A stretch of DNA of 64,000 nt. Origin: Chitinophaga rhizophila (lineage in GTDB: Bacteria; Bacteroidota; Bacteroidia; Chitinophagales; Chitinophagaceae). This document shows positions 35,282-43,600 of the stretch, one piece after another. The stretch spans positions 62,001 through 126,000 of the forward strand of contig NZ_JAICCF010000003.1 of assembly GCF_019492185.1 (NCBI RefSeq). Reading direction: 5' to 3'. Position 1 is the first letter of the stretch; the number at the start of each line of letters is the position of its first letter. A program made the position numbers and the translations under genes. The notes under the pieces were generated by a model that saw only the letters and a program-made list of their open reading frames with translations, was not told the origin of the DNA and ran no database searches.

Positions 35282-35698
35282 TTACGGGTGTGCAGCTACC
35301 CACACTTCTCCGTCTTCAAAGTATTCTTTTTTCCAGATAGGCACCGTTTCTTTAAGTGTGTCAATGGCGTATTCACAGGCATCGAAAGCGGCCGCGCGAT
35401 GTGGTGCAGCAACAGCAATAACGACAACAACTTCACCGGGTTGTTTTTCTCCTACGATGTGTAACATGGCAATTCTTCTGACACCAAAATGTTCGATAGT
35501 ATGATCGGCAATTTTCTCCATTTCCGATATGGCCATTGGTTCATAACATTCAAAGAAAAGCTTGTTAACTTTTCTGCCTTTGGTGTTGTTGCGCACATTA
35601 CCGGAGAAGATGACAACGCCTCCACAGTCGGGTGTTTCAACGAAGTCAACTGCTTCCTGTACGGTTACATTGCTATCTATTTTTATTAACTTGTTCAT
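35282..35698 (-). CDS. moaE: Molybdopterin synthase catalytic subunit MoaE
   Basis: A 138-aa subunit that, with MoaD, puts the dithiolene sulfurs on cPMP to give molybdopterin. Conserved parts are VIFSGNVRNNTKGRKV near residue 30, LFFECYEPMAISEM near 48, the AMLHIVGEKQPGEVVVVIAVAAPHR segment (read in parts) and VPIWKKEYFEDGEVWV with the catalytic Lys. The ATG at 35698 is preferred to an upstream TTG. It is convergent with the metal operon, and moaD lies 743 bp upstream on the same strand with two small genes between. Confidence 0.94.
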   Translation of the reverse strand: MNKLIKIDSNVTVQEAVDFVETPDCGGVVIFSGNVRNNTKGRKVNKLFFECYEPMAISEMEKIADHTIEHFGVRRIAMLHIVGEKQPGEVVVVIAVAAPHRAAAFDACEYAIDTLKETVPIWKKEYFEDGEVWVAAHP

Positions 35699-35797
35699 CG
35701 GATTATCAATTAGCAAAGCGTAAGATTTTTAACTAAAAATATTTTCTAAGATCAGCGGAAAAGCAATAATATTGTTGCTTCAAAAAAATTGTTTGTA

Positions 35798-35989
35798 ATG
35801 CCATTATCACCAACCGAAACCACCATTATAGGAGTAGCGTCTATTGCTGCGATGCTTTACCCTATCATCCCATTGATCAAGTATGTACGTGCTGTTAGAA
35901 AGATACAGCAGGAAGTACTGGAAGAAATGGAAGAGGAGATCAGAAAGTTCAAAGCTGATCCTAAAAACTACAGGGCGAAGGTCTATTAA
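35798..35989 (+). CDS. Small single-pass membrane protein, 63 aa
   Basis: The protein has one hydrophobic segment near residues 8-28 (TIIGVASIAAMLYPIIPLI), then a charged helical tail (QQEVLEEMEEEIRKFKADP). It is divergent from moaE. Similar tiny membrane proteins are common but no family was recognised. The ATG at 35798 fits better than a TTG at 35789. The coding call rests on typical codon use and a clean membrane helix. Confidence 0.5.
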   Translation: MPLSPTETTIIGVASIAAMLYPIIPLIKYVRAVRKIQQEVLEEMEEEIRKFKADPKNYRAKVY

Positions 35990-36186
35990 TCGCCTATCCC
36001 GGGGGACAACGTGCGCTTTACTCTTTAAAATCTAAAATTCTTACATTGTCTAAGTTAACCAATTCCCTCAAGGGGAGCCAGGAAAGGCATGTTATATCAG
36101 ACACTATTGCCGCAGGTAGTGGCACATTTTTGTTACTCATTGCCGAAAACCTGCCTGAATCATTTCTATTTAAGAACTGAGTGATC

Positions 36187-36438
36187 ATGGCTGTGCCATC
36201 ATTATCGGTATTCCTGGCCAAAATTGCCGATCTGATATTCAGTACTTTCAGAGCAATTGTAAACACCTTCGGCATTATGCAAACAGAGAAAAAAGTCGTC
36301 CGGCAATTAAAAGAGCTAAGAAAAAATTCCTATGTGGTGAAAGAAGACGTGGAACAGCTGGAGGCCGCATATGCAGCTATCAGAGTTCGCACTGCAGAAC
36401 AAACGATCAATAAACTGGACAGGTTAAGCCGGGACTAA
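36187..36438 (+). CDS. Possible small helical protein, 83 aa
   Basis: A short reading frame with a mildly hydrophobic first third (FLAKIADLIFSTFRAIVN) and a charged, coiled-coil-like last third (RQLKELRKNSYVVKEDVEQLE). The stop is 2 bp from the convergent moaD stop. The start is uncertain: an internal ATG at 36277 would give 53 aa. An opposing reading frame (36018-36275, minus) overlaps its first half. No family was recognised. Confidence 0.35.
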   Translation: MAVPSLSVFLAKIADLIFSTFRAIVNTFGIMQTEKKVVRQLKELRKNSYVVKEDVEQLEAAYAAIRVRTAEQTINKLDRLSRD

Positions 36439-36440
36439 TC

Positions 36441-36671
36441 TCATCCACCACTTACCGGAGGAATCACTGCAATTTCATCACCCGGCTGCAAAGGATCGTC
36501 ATCATTTGCATATACTTTATTTACCGCAATCATTAAAGAACGTAACTGTTCCAGAGACGGGTATCTGGTATATAACCAGGCTTTGAGTGCTGCTACTGTA
36601 GTGATTCCTTCTGCTGTAATAACAGGCGCACCTGCTATATCTTTTGCTATGCCGAATAATAAAATGCGCAT
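36441..36671 (-). CDS. moaD: Molybdopterin synthase sulfur carrier subunit MoaD
   Basis: A 76-aa ubiquitin-like sulfur carrier. It starts MRILLFGIAKDIAG, contains the NKVYAN core strand and ends in the required PPVSGG tail. The terminal Gly-Gly is adenylated and thiocarboxylated by a MoeB-type enzyme; a ThiF/MoeB homologue is encoded at 41902. It supplies sulfur to MoaE. It is divergent from the 122-aa gene at 36746, with a palindrome between them. Confidence 0.92.
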   Translation of the reverse strand: MRILLFGIAKDIAGAPVITAEGITTVAALKAWLYTRYPSLEQLRSLMIAVNKVYANDDDPLQPGDEIAVIPPVSGG

Positions 36672-36697
36672 ATCCCAATCATGAAATTTGTATAAAG

Positions 36698-36711
36698 CTA
36701 CAATATTGTAG
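36698..36711. promoter_or_regulatory. 14-bp perfect palindrome between moaD and the 122-aa gene
   Basis: CTACAATATTGTAG is self-complementary and lies in the 74-bp divergent spacer, 26 bp from moaD and 34 bp from the right-hand gene. It could be an operator shared by both. Confidence 0.35.
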
Positions 36712-36745
36712 TAATTTAAGGGGTGTTATACTAAATAACTGACAA

Positions 36746-37114
36746 ATGAAAATAAGAATCAGGGGCAACAGCATCCGTTACCGGCTCGACAAAAAAGACA
36801 TAGATATACTCAGGAATGAAGGAAAAATAGAGGAGAGTACGCTAATCGGCGCTGGGGAGCTACACTTCTGTATTAAGGCTAAAAATGGTGCTACGGAGCC
36901 CTTTATAAAACTGGAAGGGTCGGCCATACACCTGTCATTCCCGAAGGAGCAAGTGACAGAATGGATTGATACAGATCTCGTAGGCTTTTCAGCAGAAATT
37001 CCGAATGCCGATGGTTCCGCCGTTCATATACTGGTAGAAAAGGATTTCAAATGCCTGACCGAGCGCGATGAAGACGACAGCAATGCGTTTGATAATCCTG
37101 CACAAAGCTGCTGA
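36746..37114 (+). CDS. Conserved hypothetical protein, possibly DUF7009 family, 122 aa
   Basis: A small soluble protein starting MKIRIRGNSIRYRLDKKDI, with beta-rich core strands (ELHFCIKA, FIKLEGSAIHLSF, VHILVEKDF). It has a Cys-rich end (KCLTERDE and a C-terminal SC). I associate this N-terminus with the uncharacterised DUF7009 group, whose members are often near molybdenum cofactor genes. That recall is not checked. Position opposite moaD agrees with a link to cofactor synthesis or sulfur handling. No function is known. Confidence 0.65.
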   Translation: MKIRIRGNSIRYRLDKKDIDILRNEGKIEESTLIGAGELHFCIKAKNGATEPFIKLEGSAIHLSFPKEQVTEWIDTDLVGFSAEIPNADGSAVHILVEKDFKCLTERDEDDSNAFDNPAQSC

Positions 37115-37550
37115 TCACGCAGTTATAGATGAGAAATAAGGGCTGCTACTTGCAGGGAAGCTGCTATTTATTAAGATAATGGCTAGCGGGAACAGACCAG
37201 GACGGGAAGCATGCCAGCGCCTAGCACGGGATGAAGATGGCAGCATACAGGTAGTAACAGCGTTAGTTACCCCAACAACGGCTACCGGGAATGGGCCAGG
37301 ATGGGAGATACGCCAGCGCCCTGTCAGGATAGCAGACACTCCTTAATATAATGAATTTCAGTTGTTGCTGACAAAGTAACGGCAGATACTCCCTACTAAA
37401 AGAGGAATGCCGCATCTGCAGAATTTGACACCACACTGACGCAAACCCATGATGGCTGAAGGATTTTTCCGCTTTCAGTAAATGAATTTCCTCTTTCGAT
37501 TACATCACCGGGCTTAACTGATCTTTCTTTGCAGAAAATTCGTCAGTTCA
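37115..37550. other. Non-coding stretch with a decayed direct repeat
   Basis: No convincing gene was found. Two imperfect copies of a roughly 52-bp unit lie at 37181-37232 and 37280-37333, 99 bp apart. Shared blocks are GGCTA-x-CGGGAA, CCAGGA-x-GGGA and GCCAGCGCC. The last 50 bp before 37551 hold the receptor promoter region, with TTTCTTTG (one mismatch from consensus) near 37524. Confidence 0.5.
37181..37333. repeat. Two imperfect direct repeats, about 52 bp each
   Basis: Copies begin at 37181 (GGCTAGCGGGAA) and 37280 (GGCTACCGGGAA) and stay alignable through GCCAGCGCC and beyond. Divergence suggests an old duplication or two members of a dispersed intergenic family. Confidence 0.6.
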
Positions 37551-40028
37551 ATGTTCGGCTATTTAAGAAATCAACCAATCTTCATCCTCCTGTATTTGCT
37601 TCTATGTTTGACTGCCAACGCACAAACCAGTATCACCATAGAAGGTACTGTAAGAGATGTGAACAATGTACCATTATCCAAGGTAAGTGTATTGCTCGAT
37701 CGATCTCAGACCGCTTTCACCGACGAAAACGGTCACTATGTTTTTAATAATGTATCCGCTTTCAGTGAACATACTATCCGCTTCACCTATACCGGCTTTG
37801 AAACCGTGCAGCAGAAAGTAAAGGGTAACAAACTGGATGTGACGCTGGTACCTGCGACGTCAGAGCTACAGACAGTAGAGATTACAGGCAGAACAGAAAC
37901 CGGGTATAAAAACACCGCATCATTTATCGGAACTAAGACAGCTACGCCACTGATTGATGTACCACAATCTATCTCGTATGTTACCAAAGAACTTATGCAG
38001 GATCAGGCATCTGTAAGAATGGGTGACGTGGTAAAGAACTTCAGCGGCGTTAACCAGTTCACTTTCTATGATGATATTACTATCCGCGGATTCCGTATCA
38101 ATGGCGGCAGTACCACACAGTTACTGAATGGGTTGCGCACCTTCACGGGCTTCTGGAAGCAACCAATGGTCAACTATCTGGAAAGGGTAGAAGTGATTAA
38201 GGGACCGGCATCGGCACTGTTTGGCAACGCCTCTCCGGGCGGCGCTATTAACAGGGTAACCAAGAAACCGCTGGCTGTAGACCGCAAGTCACTCAGCTTT
38301 ACAATGGGTAGCTTTAACAACGTCCGTACGCTGGCCGACTTTACCGGTCCGCTGAATGACCAGAAAACGATTTTATATCGCCTGAACATAGGATATGAGA
38401 ATACACAGTCATTCCGGGATCTTCAATTTGACAAAAACCTGGTGATTGCGCCATCTGTGTCTTTCCTGCCAACAGAGAAAACACGTATAAACTTTGACGC
38501 GGTGTATAATAAATCCAACAGTCGCCTGGATCGCGGACAGTCAATTCTGGCAGGAGGTGATCTTTATTCAACACCTATTTCCCGTTCACTCAGTGCCACT
38601 AACGACTATCTGAATGAAGAAACTTACACAGTCACCGCTTCTGTAAATCATCAGTTTTCCAGCCGCCTGGCATTCAACCTGGCCTATCTGCGCACCGGTT
38701 ATACAGAAGATCTCCTGGAGCACCGCAGTGCGAATGCTTATGCTGTAGATTCAGCAGGCAAGGCTGTACCTAACCTGGTAGCACGTCAGTCGTTTTTAAG
38801 GAAGAAAAGTCCTTCCAGTGATAATGCCTCGGCTTACCTGACGTACAATGTGGAAACAGGTAAAATGTCGCACAAACTGGTATTGGGATATGACTATGCA
38901 TCATCTAAACTGCCTGTTGGCGCTTCTCAGCTTACGGCCAGCAATTACCAGCTGAAGTCCGGAGGCGTAGCGCCTTACAATCCGGCGAGAGCGGCTGACT
39001 ACGTATTTTACACCTATACAGCAGCAGATGGCACGAGGATGAGCATTCCTAAGCCAAACGTCAGTTCCTTCGATATCAACAGAAATGATAACAGACTGGA
39101 AGATCCTGCAAAATATGTGTATGCACTACAGAACTCCGCAGTGATGCCTTCATTCAGCACTATCAGCGGCGTATACCTGCAGGATCAGATTAAAATAGGT
39201 AATCTGCAGTTATTACTCGGCGGTCGGTTTGATAGTTATACAGACAGGCCTTTTTATAAAACTGATAGTGTGACGAAGGTGACGCAGCATGCTTTCATGC
39301 CGAGACTGGGAGTTGTGTATAGCGTACTGCCAAATGTTAATGTGTATGGTATTTATACATCCGGATATAATCCGCAGGACGCAGCAGTGCAGACTAACCC
39401 GCTTGCCGGCGGACCATTCGATCCTATCACGAGCAAACTGGTAGAGGCGGGAGTAAAGTCAGAGTGGCTTAATGGTAATCTGACAGCTACAGCGGCAGTA
39501 TATCGCATCAATCAGAAAAACACATTGTATCAGGCCAACGAGCAGGGTAATCCTGACAAGATGATACAGATAGGTGAAGAGGTGTCACAAGGTATTGAAC
39601 TGGACATCACCGGCCGTATTACGGAAGACTGGGATATCGTTGTGACGTATGCATTCAATGATGCTAAGATCACTAATGGCGGTAAAACAGATTCCCTCTT
39701 CCTGAATCGCCAGAAGCCTAATGCCCCTAAACATCAGGGTAACGTATGGACAAAATATACACTTCCTGTGGGTCCGCTGAAGGGTCTGGGAATGGGCGCA
39801 GGGGCTAACTTCGTTACAGATAGAAACGTATCGCTGAATGCAACGCAGACATTACCCGGCTATGTACTGGTCAATGCGGCACTGTACTATAAAGTGAACA
39901 AAGTACAGTTACAGGTAAACTTTAACAACGTAACGAACAAGACATACTGGGCAGGCGGATATGATTACATTCGTCTCTTCCCTGGTGCACCAAGAAACTG
40001 GCAGGCAACAATCGCTTATACATTCTGA
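37551..40028 (+). CDS. TonB-dependent siderophore receptor
   Basis: An 825-aa outer-membrane receptor. A signal peptide ends near ANAQ (residue 25) and a CarboxypepD_reg-like domain covers about 30-110. The siderophore-type plug starts at IDVPQSISYVTKELM near residue 135 and includes FYDDITIRGFRI, ERVEVIKGPASALFGNASPGG and INRVTKKPL. The barrel ends WQATIAYTF. The plug signature matches the TonB siderophore receptor subfamily (FhuA/FpvA type), so an iron-hydroxamate or similar ferric chelate is likely. A PepSY membrane protein follows after 2 bp, a common companion. No Fur-like box was found directly upstream. Confidence 0.92.
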   Translation: MFGYLRNQPIFILLYLLLCLTANAQTSITIEGTVRDVNNVPLSKVSVLLDRSQTAFTDENGHYVFNNVSAFSEHTIRFTYTGFETVQQKVKGNKLDVTLVPATSELQTVEITGRTETGYKNTASFIGTKTATPLIDVPQSISYVTKELMQDQASVRMGDVVKNFSGVNQFTFYDDITIRGFRINGGSTTQLLNGLRTFTGFWKQPMVNYLERVEVIKGPASALFGNASPGGAINRVTKKPLAVDRKSLSFTMGSFNNVRTLADFTGPLNDQKTILYRLNIGYENTQSFRDLQFDKNLVIAPSVSFLPTEKTRINFDAVYNKSNSRLDRGQSILAGGDLYSTPISRSLSATNDYLNEETYTVTASVNHQFSSRLAFNLAYLRTGYTEDLLEHRSANAYAVDSAGKAVPNLVARQSFLRKKSPSSDNASAYLTYNVETGKMSHKLVLGYDYASSKLPVGASQLTASNYQLKSGGVAPYNPARAADYVFYTYTAADGTRMSIPKPNVSSFDINRNDNRLEDPAKYVYALQNSAVMPSFSTISGVYLQDQIKIGNLQLLLGGRFDSYTDRPFYKTDSVTKVTQHAFMPRLGVVYSVLPNVNVYGIYTSGYNPQDAAVQTNPLAGGPFDPITSKLVEAGVKSEWLNGNLTATAAVYRINQKNTLYQANEQGNPDKMIQIGEEVSQGIELDITGRITEDWDIVVTYAFNDAKITNGGKTDSLFLNRQKPNAPKHQGNVWTKYTLPVGPLKGLGMGAGANFVTDRNVSLNATQTLPGYVLVNAALYYKVNKVQLQVNFNNVTNKTYWAGGYDYIRLFPGAPRNWQATIAYTF

Positions 40029-40030
40029 TT

Positions 40031-41191
40031 ATGAAAAAAATATTCGGCTGGTTACATCTCTGGCTGGGAATCATTTCCGGCCTGGTAGTCCTGGTAGTAG
40101 CAGGGACCGGTGCCTTACTGGTATTTGAAGAAGAACTGGAACATACGTTCCGGTCTTCTTTTTTTTATGTAGAAGTGCCGGAAAATGCGTCCAGGGTATC
40201 GTTAGACAACATTACAGCCTACGTACAACAGGAATATCCGGGACACAAAATATTCCAGATGGCCATAGAGCCGGAAGCGGATCGGAGTATCATATACGTG
40301 CTCCGGAAAGGAAAGGTAAAGGAGCTGAAAAATCAGCTGTATCTGGCAGTCAACCCTTATACAGGTAAGATCATTGGTTCTCAGCCAGGTAATAAGCGTT
40401 TTTTTTCTGTAGTACTGCACCTGCACAGATATCTGTGTATGGGAGAAACCGGCAAGGTCATTACGGGCATTTCCTGCTCCATTTTCGCCATCCTGGTGAT
40501 TACCGGACTGATATTATGGTGGCCGAAGAGAAACAACCGTAAACAGCGTTTCCGTGTGAAATGGGACGCTTCATTTAAGCGTCTTAACTGGGACCTCCAC
40601 GCGGTATTCGGATTTTATACCCATATCATCTTACTGGTCATAGCGCTGACCGGACTGGTTTGGAGTTATAAGTGGGTGAATAACCTCATTTACCTGGCAT
40701 TCGATGGTAATACCAAACAACAGAAGATCGTTGCTCCTGAAAGCATCCCGGTAGAAAACACGGGAATTGCCTACCTGGAAAAGATCCTCAGTACGACCAA
40801 TGAGCGGTTAACTTACGAAGGAAAGATCACGATCCGGTTTGCAGAAGTCGATAGCCTGGCTGTTTCTGCTGCAAAAGAGAACAGGAGCAGGCATGACAAT
40901 GTGAGTGACTTCCTTTATTTCCAGGCCGGAACCGGCAAATTGGTAAAAGAAAGGTTGTATGATAACGAAAGTGCAGGTACTATTGCCAGGAGATGGATAT
41001 ACCCGATCCATACCGGCAGTTTTTATGGCTTTCCTACGAAGATCCTGGCATTCATTGCTACCCTGGTAGGGTTCACACTGCCTATCTCAGGATTTCTGAT
41101 ATGGATAGGCAGAAAGAAAAAGAAGCCGGTGGCGAAAGCAAAGAAAAAGCTACCCCTGGATAAGCATCCTAACCCCAGCGTACAGTATTAA
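40031..41191 (+). CDS. PepSY-associated TM protein (siderophore uptake companion)
   Basis: A 386-aa membrane protein with four membrane segments, near residues 7-31, 140-162, 190-213 and 335-360. The periplasmic PepSY-type regions follow segments 1 and 3. Characteristic parts are WLHLWLGIISGLVV at the N-terminus, HLHRYLCMG near 133, LNWDLHAVFGFYTH near 185 and YPIHTGSFYGFPTKIL near 327, with His residues on the membrane segments. Homologues work with siderophore receptors, possibly as ferric-siderophore reductases. The last 42 bp overlap the convergent exporter gene. The basic Lys-rich tail is variable. Confidence 0.88.
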   Translation: MKKIFGWLHLWLGIISGLVVLVVAGTGALLVFEEELEHTFRSSFFYVEVPENASRVSLDNITAYVQQEYPGHKIFQMAIEPEADRSIIYVLRKGKVKELKNQLYLAVNPYTGKIIGSQPGNKRFFSVVLHLHRYLCMGETGKVITGISCSIFAILVITGLILWWPKRNNRKQRFRVKWDASFKRLNWDLHAVFGFYTHIILLVIALTGLVWSYKWVNNLIYLAFDGNTKQQKIVAPESIPVENTGIAYLEKILSTTNERLTYEGKITIRFAEVDSLAVSAAKENRSRHDNVSDFLYFQAGTGKLVKERLYDNESAGTIARRWIYPIHTGSFYGFPTKILAFIATLVGFTLPISGFLIWIGRKKKKPVAKAKKKLPLDKHPNPSVQY

Positions 41192-41893
41192 GAGCGCAGT
41201 GGCACCTTCGACCATACGCGGCTTCAGAACAGCAGCACTTAAACGCGCACCTATCTGACCGCCTAATATAACAGATAACAGGAGCGGGCCGGCAAAGTGA
41301 AGATCAAAGATGATCTCACCTTTGGCGGCCTGTCCTAATAGTCCGCCGATAGAATTTACCAGTATAAATAATGCGCAGATACCTGCAATTTTCTTGGCAG
41401 TATCAAACCGTCCCAGCCTCAATACCGGAGAAAGATATATTCCTCCACCAATACCCGTCATACCTGATAACAGCCCGATAGCGCCGCCGATAATGCCATA
41501 TTTGTAAGTCATCTGCGCATCCGGGTTGGGCGTATACTGCTTTTCGATAAACAGCTTGTAGCACATCAATACTGCCGCAATTGTCAATGCAATACCTAGT
41601 AACAGGAAAAAGGTATGTTGCTTCAGCGGCAGGTAACTACCGAAGAATGCAAAGGGTATACTGATCAGGCTAAGCTGGAAAGCGCGTTTCATGGGTAGTT
41701 GTCCGGCGCGGTAGAAATGGTATACGCTTCCCGCTACCACTACGACGTTACATACTAATGCCGTTGATTTCATTAGCTGGAAATCCACATTCCAAAGCGT
41801 CATTAGGGCAAGGTAGCTGGATCCTCCGCCAAAACCTGCGGAGGCATATAATAGCGCTACTGTAAAAAACAGCAAACAAAGTTCAACAGACAT
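41150..41893 (-). CDS. Sulfite exporter TauE/SafE family protein
   Basis: A 247-aa integral membrane protein with seven to eight membrane segments and the two half-repeats of the TauE/SafE family (YASAGFGGGSSYLALM near residue 16; GLLSGMTGIGGGIYLSPVL near 138). It probably exports a sulfur-containing anion such as sulfite. Sitting among molybdenum cofactor genes, it could serve a sulfite-handling pathway, but that is inference. The ThiF/rhodanese gene lies 8 bp upstream, making a three-gene operon with the acetyltransferase. Its 3' end overlaps the PepSY gene by 42 bp. Confidence 0.85.
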   Translation of the reverse strand: MSVELCLLFFTVALLYASAGFGGGSSYLALMTLWNVDFQLMKSTALVCNVVVVAGSVYHFYRAGQLPMKRAFQLSLISIPFAFFGSYLPLKQHTFFLLLGIALTIAAVLMCYKLFIEKQYTPNPDAQMTYKYGIIGGAIGLLSGMTGIGGGIYLSPVLRLGRFDTAKKIAGICALFILVNSIGGLLGQAAKGEIIFDLHFAGPLLLSVILGGQIGARLSAAVLKPRMVEGATALLILYAGVRMLIQG

Positions 41894-41901
41894 GATTCAG
41901 T

Positions 41902-42987
41902 TTAGTAAGTGTTCATTTCCAAGTCAATCTCGGCAGCCCACGCATGGATACCACCTTCCACATTGTATACTAACGGGAAACCTGCAGCGTCCAGCTGCTG
42001 GGCAATCATCAGGCTACGCATCCCATGATGACACAGCAAGGCTACCGGCATGTCTTTTTTCAGCTGGGGCATTACACCAGCGACCATTCTCATAGGAATA
42101 TGCATCGCTTGTGGGATACGGCATATTTCCCATTCATCCGGCTCTCTTACATCAATCAGTTGCAGTGGCTTTTCGGTGTCCAGCCACTGTTGTAGCTGAT
42201 GTACAGAAAGGCTTCTTACGCCGCCGGTATCGCAGGGCTGGTCGTAGGTTTCCTGTAAAGAAGTGATGTCATGATTACCTGGGACAGGCTTTATCTGGAA
42301 GGTGTGGTGAATGTTATAGAGCGTGTCTATTGTCAGCAGCTGATTGCTCAGCGGCTCGCCGATACCCGTGAGGATCTTGACAGTTTCATTTGCCTGATAA
42401 GAGCCTATGATACCCGGTAAGATACCAAGTACACCAATATCACTACAATTAAGCATAGTACCGGGATCTGGCTGTTCCGGAAACAGGCAGCGGTAAGTTG
42501 CACTACCCTTATAGTTAAAGACGCTTACCTGTCCTTCATATTTATGGATAGCGCCATAGACGAAGGGCTTGTTCAGAATAACACAGGCGTCATTGACGAG
42601 GTAGCGGGTGCCGAAGTTATCGGTGCAATCGACCACTACATCGTATGGCGCGATAATGTCGAGTGAATTGTCAGGCATGATCCAGGTATCGTAAGCAGAA
42701 AACTGCACTTCAGGATTAAGCTGTTGCAAGCGCTGTACGGCGGTACGCAACTTGGATTGGCCAACTTCCTGTGTATGATAGAGTACCTGTCTTTGCAGGT
42801 TCGTCAGCGAAATATCGTCATGTTCTACTATACCTATCTTACCTACACCCATTGCAGTCAGGTATTGCATTACCGGCACACCTAATCCGCCGGCACCTAT
42901 AATAAGTACAGCGGCATTATTCAGTATCTGTTGTTTTGCGGGACCGAAACCATCCAGTTTCAGGTGTCTGTCATATCGTTGCATCAT
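41902..42987 (-). CDS. ThiF/MoeB-type adenylyltransferase fused to a rhodanese domain
   Basis: A 361-aa fusion. Residues 1-240 form an E1-like adenylation domain with GAGGLGVPVMQYL (nucleotide loop), DISLTNLQRQVLY and DCTDNFGTRYLVND. Residues about 265-355 are a rhodanese domain with LIDVREPDEWEICRIPQAMHIPM and the active-site loop LLCHHGMRS, whose Cys can carry persulfide. It likely activates and sulfurates the C-terminus of MoaD (or ThiS), as MoeZ/MOCS3 proteins do. The usual zinc-binding CxxC pairs are not complete: only C in TYRC and LNC remain. The start overlaps the GNAT stop by 4 bp. Confidence 0.88.
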   Translation of the reverse strand: MMQRYDRHLKLDGFGPAKQQILNNAAVLIIGAGGLGVPVMQYLTAMGVGKIGIVEHDDISLTNLQRQVLYHTQEVGQSKLRTAVQRLQQLNPEVQFSAYDTWIMPDNSLDIIAPYDVVVDCTDNFGTRYLVNDACVILNKPFVYGAIHKYEGQVSVFNYKGSATYRCLFPEQPDPGTMLNCSDIGVLGILPGIIGSYQANETVKILTGIGEPLSNQLLTIDTLYNIHHTFQIKPVPGNHDITSLQETYDQPCDTGGVRSLSVHQLQQWLDTEKPLQLIDVREPDEWEICRIPQAMHIPMRMVAGVMPQLKKDMPVALLCHHGMRSLMIAQQLDAAGFPLVYNVEGGIHAWAAEIDLEMNTY

Positions 42988-43529
42988 CCGTTCTTTATCC
43001 TTTTAGACATAAATATTGAATCACCGTAAGAGCCGTCAGGCTGCCTGAAAGCTTCCTGAAAACGGCCATACTCCATAAAACCAAAGTTACGATACAACTG
43101 GATAGCTCTTTCATTATTGGCAAACACATTGAAATGAATGATTTCCAGCTCTTCGTGTTCTTCTGCCCAGCGTAAGGCCGCCGTCATCAGCCGGCGGCCG
43201 ATACCCATATTCCAGTATGCGTGCGACACGGCTATCCCGAGCTGCCCCAGGTGTTTTTCCTTTTTAAACCCTGATTGTCTGATTGATACCGTACCTACCA
43301 GTTCACCTTCCACGACGGCCAGCAGAAAAAGATGCTGTGGTTTATCACAGAAGGAGCGCAGAAACGCTGTTTCGTCGGCTACGGTAAGTGATGCTGCTTC
43401 CTGTTTTGTCATCAGCAGGAAATTGGTCTCTTGGGTTAATTGCTGGTATAATGCCAATAGTGCGTAGGCATCTTCCAGGGTTGCGGGGCGGACCAACAGG
43501 GTCTGGCCATTGGGGAGAAAGTGCTGCAT
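42984..43529 (-). CDS. GNAT family N-acetyltransferase
   Basis: A 181-aa acetyltransferase. The acetyl-CoA-binding motif is LGIAVSHAYWNMGIGRRLMTAAL near residue 105 (Q/R-x-x-G-x-G/A type: NMGIGRR), followed by the NVFANNERAIQLYRNFGF motif B typical of RimI/RimL relatives. The substrate is unknown. The ATG at 43529 is used because a consensus TACATTTG box ends only 4 nt before it, excluding longer forms. It heads the operon with the ThiF/rhodanese and exporter genes. Confidence 0.82.
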   Translation of the reverse strand: MQHFLPNGQTLLVRPATLEDAYALLALYQQLTQETNFLLMTKQEAASLTVADETAFLRSFCDKPQHLFLLAVVEGELVGTVSIRQSGFKKEKHLGQLGIAVSHAYWNMGIGRRLMTAALRWAEEHEELEIIHFNVFANNERAIQLYRNFGFMEYGRFQEAFRQPDGSYGDSIFMSKRIKNG

Positions 43530-43533
43530 GTTA

Positions 43534-43541
43534 CAAATGTA
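43534..43541 (-). promoter_or_regulatory. -7 promoter box of the GNAT-ThiF-TauE operon
   Basis: The minus strand reads TACATTTG, exact consensus, with only TAAC between it and the ATG at 43529. The mRNA should be leaderless or nearly so. Confidence 0.5.
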
Positions 43542-43600
43542 AGCACAAAAAAAGCGCTGCATGTATGCAACGCTTTTATATTATTTTAAATATTACCTCT

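Noticed and set aside
36018..36275. Minus-strand frame of 85 codons opposite the small gene at 36187
   Set aside because: No recognised family, no promoter, and low-complexity mix of residues; neither strand is well supported, and the plus frame was kept only at low confidence.
37115..37339. Minus-strand frame of 74 codons over the 37.2-kb repeats
   Set aside because: Its apparent internal repeat comes from the DNA repeat; composition (many P, R, S) is unlike local proteins.
41150..41191. 42-bp overlap of convergent PepSY and TauE genes as a sign of frameshift
   Set aside because: Both proteins end with plausible tails; overlap of convergent 3' ends occurs without error.
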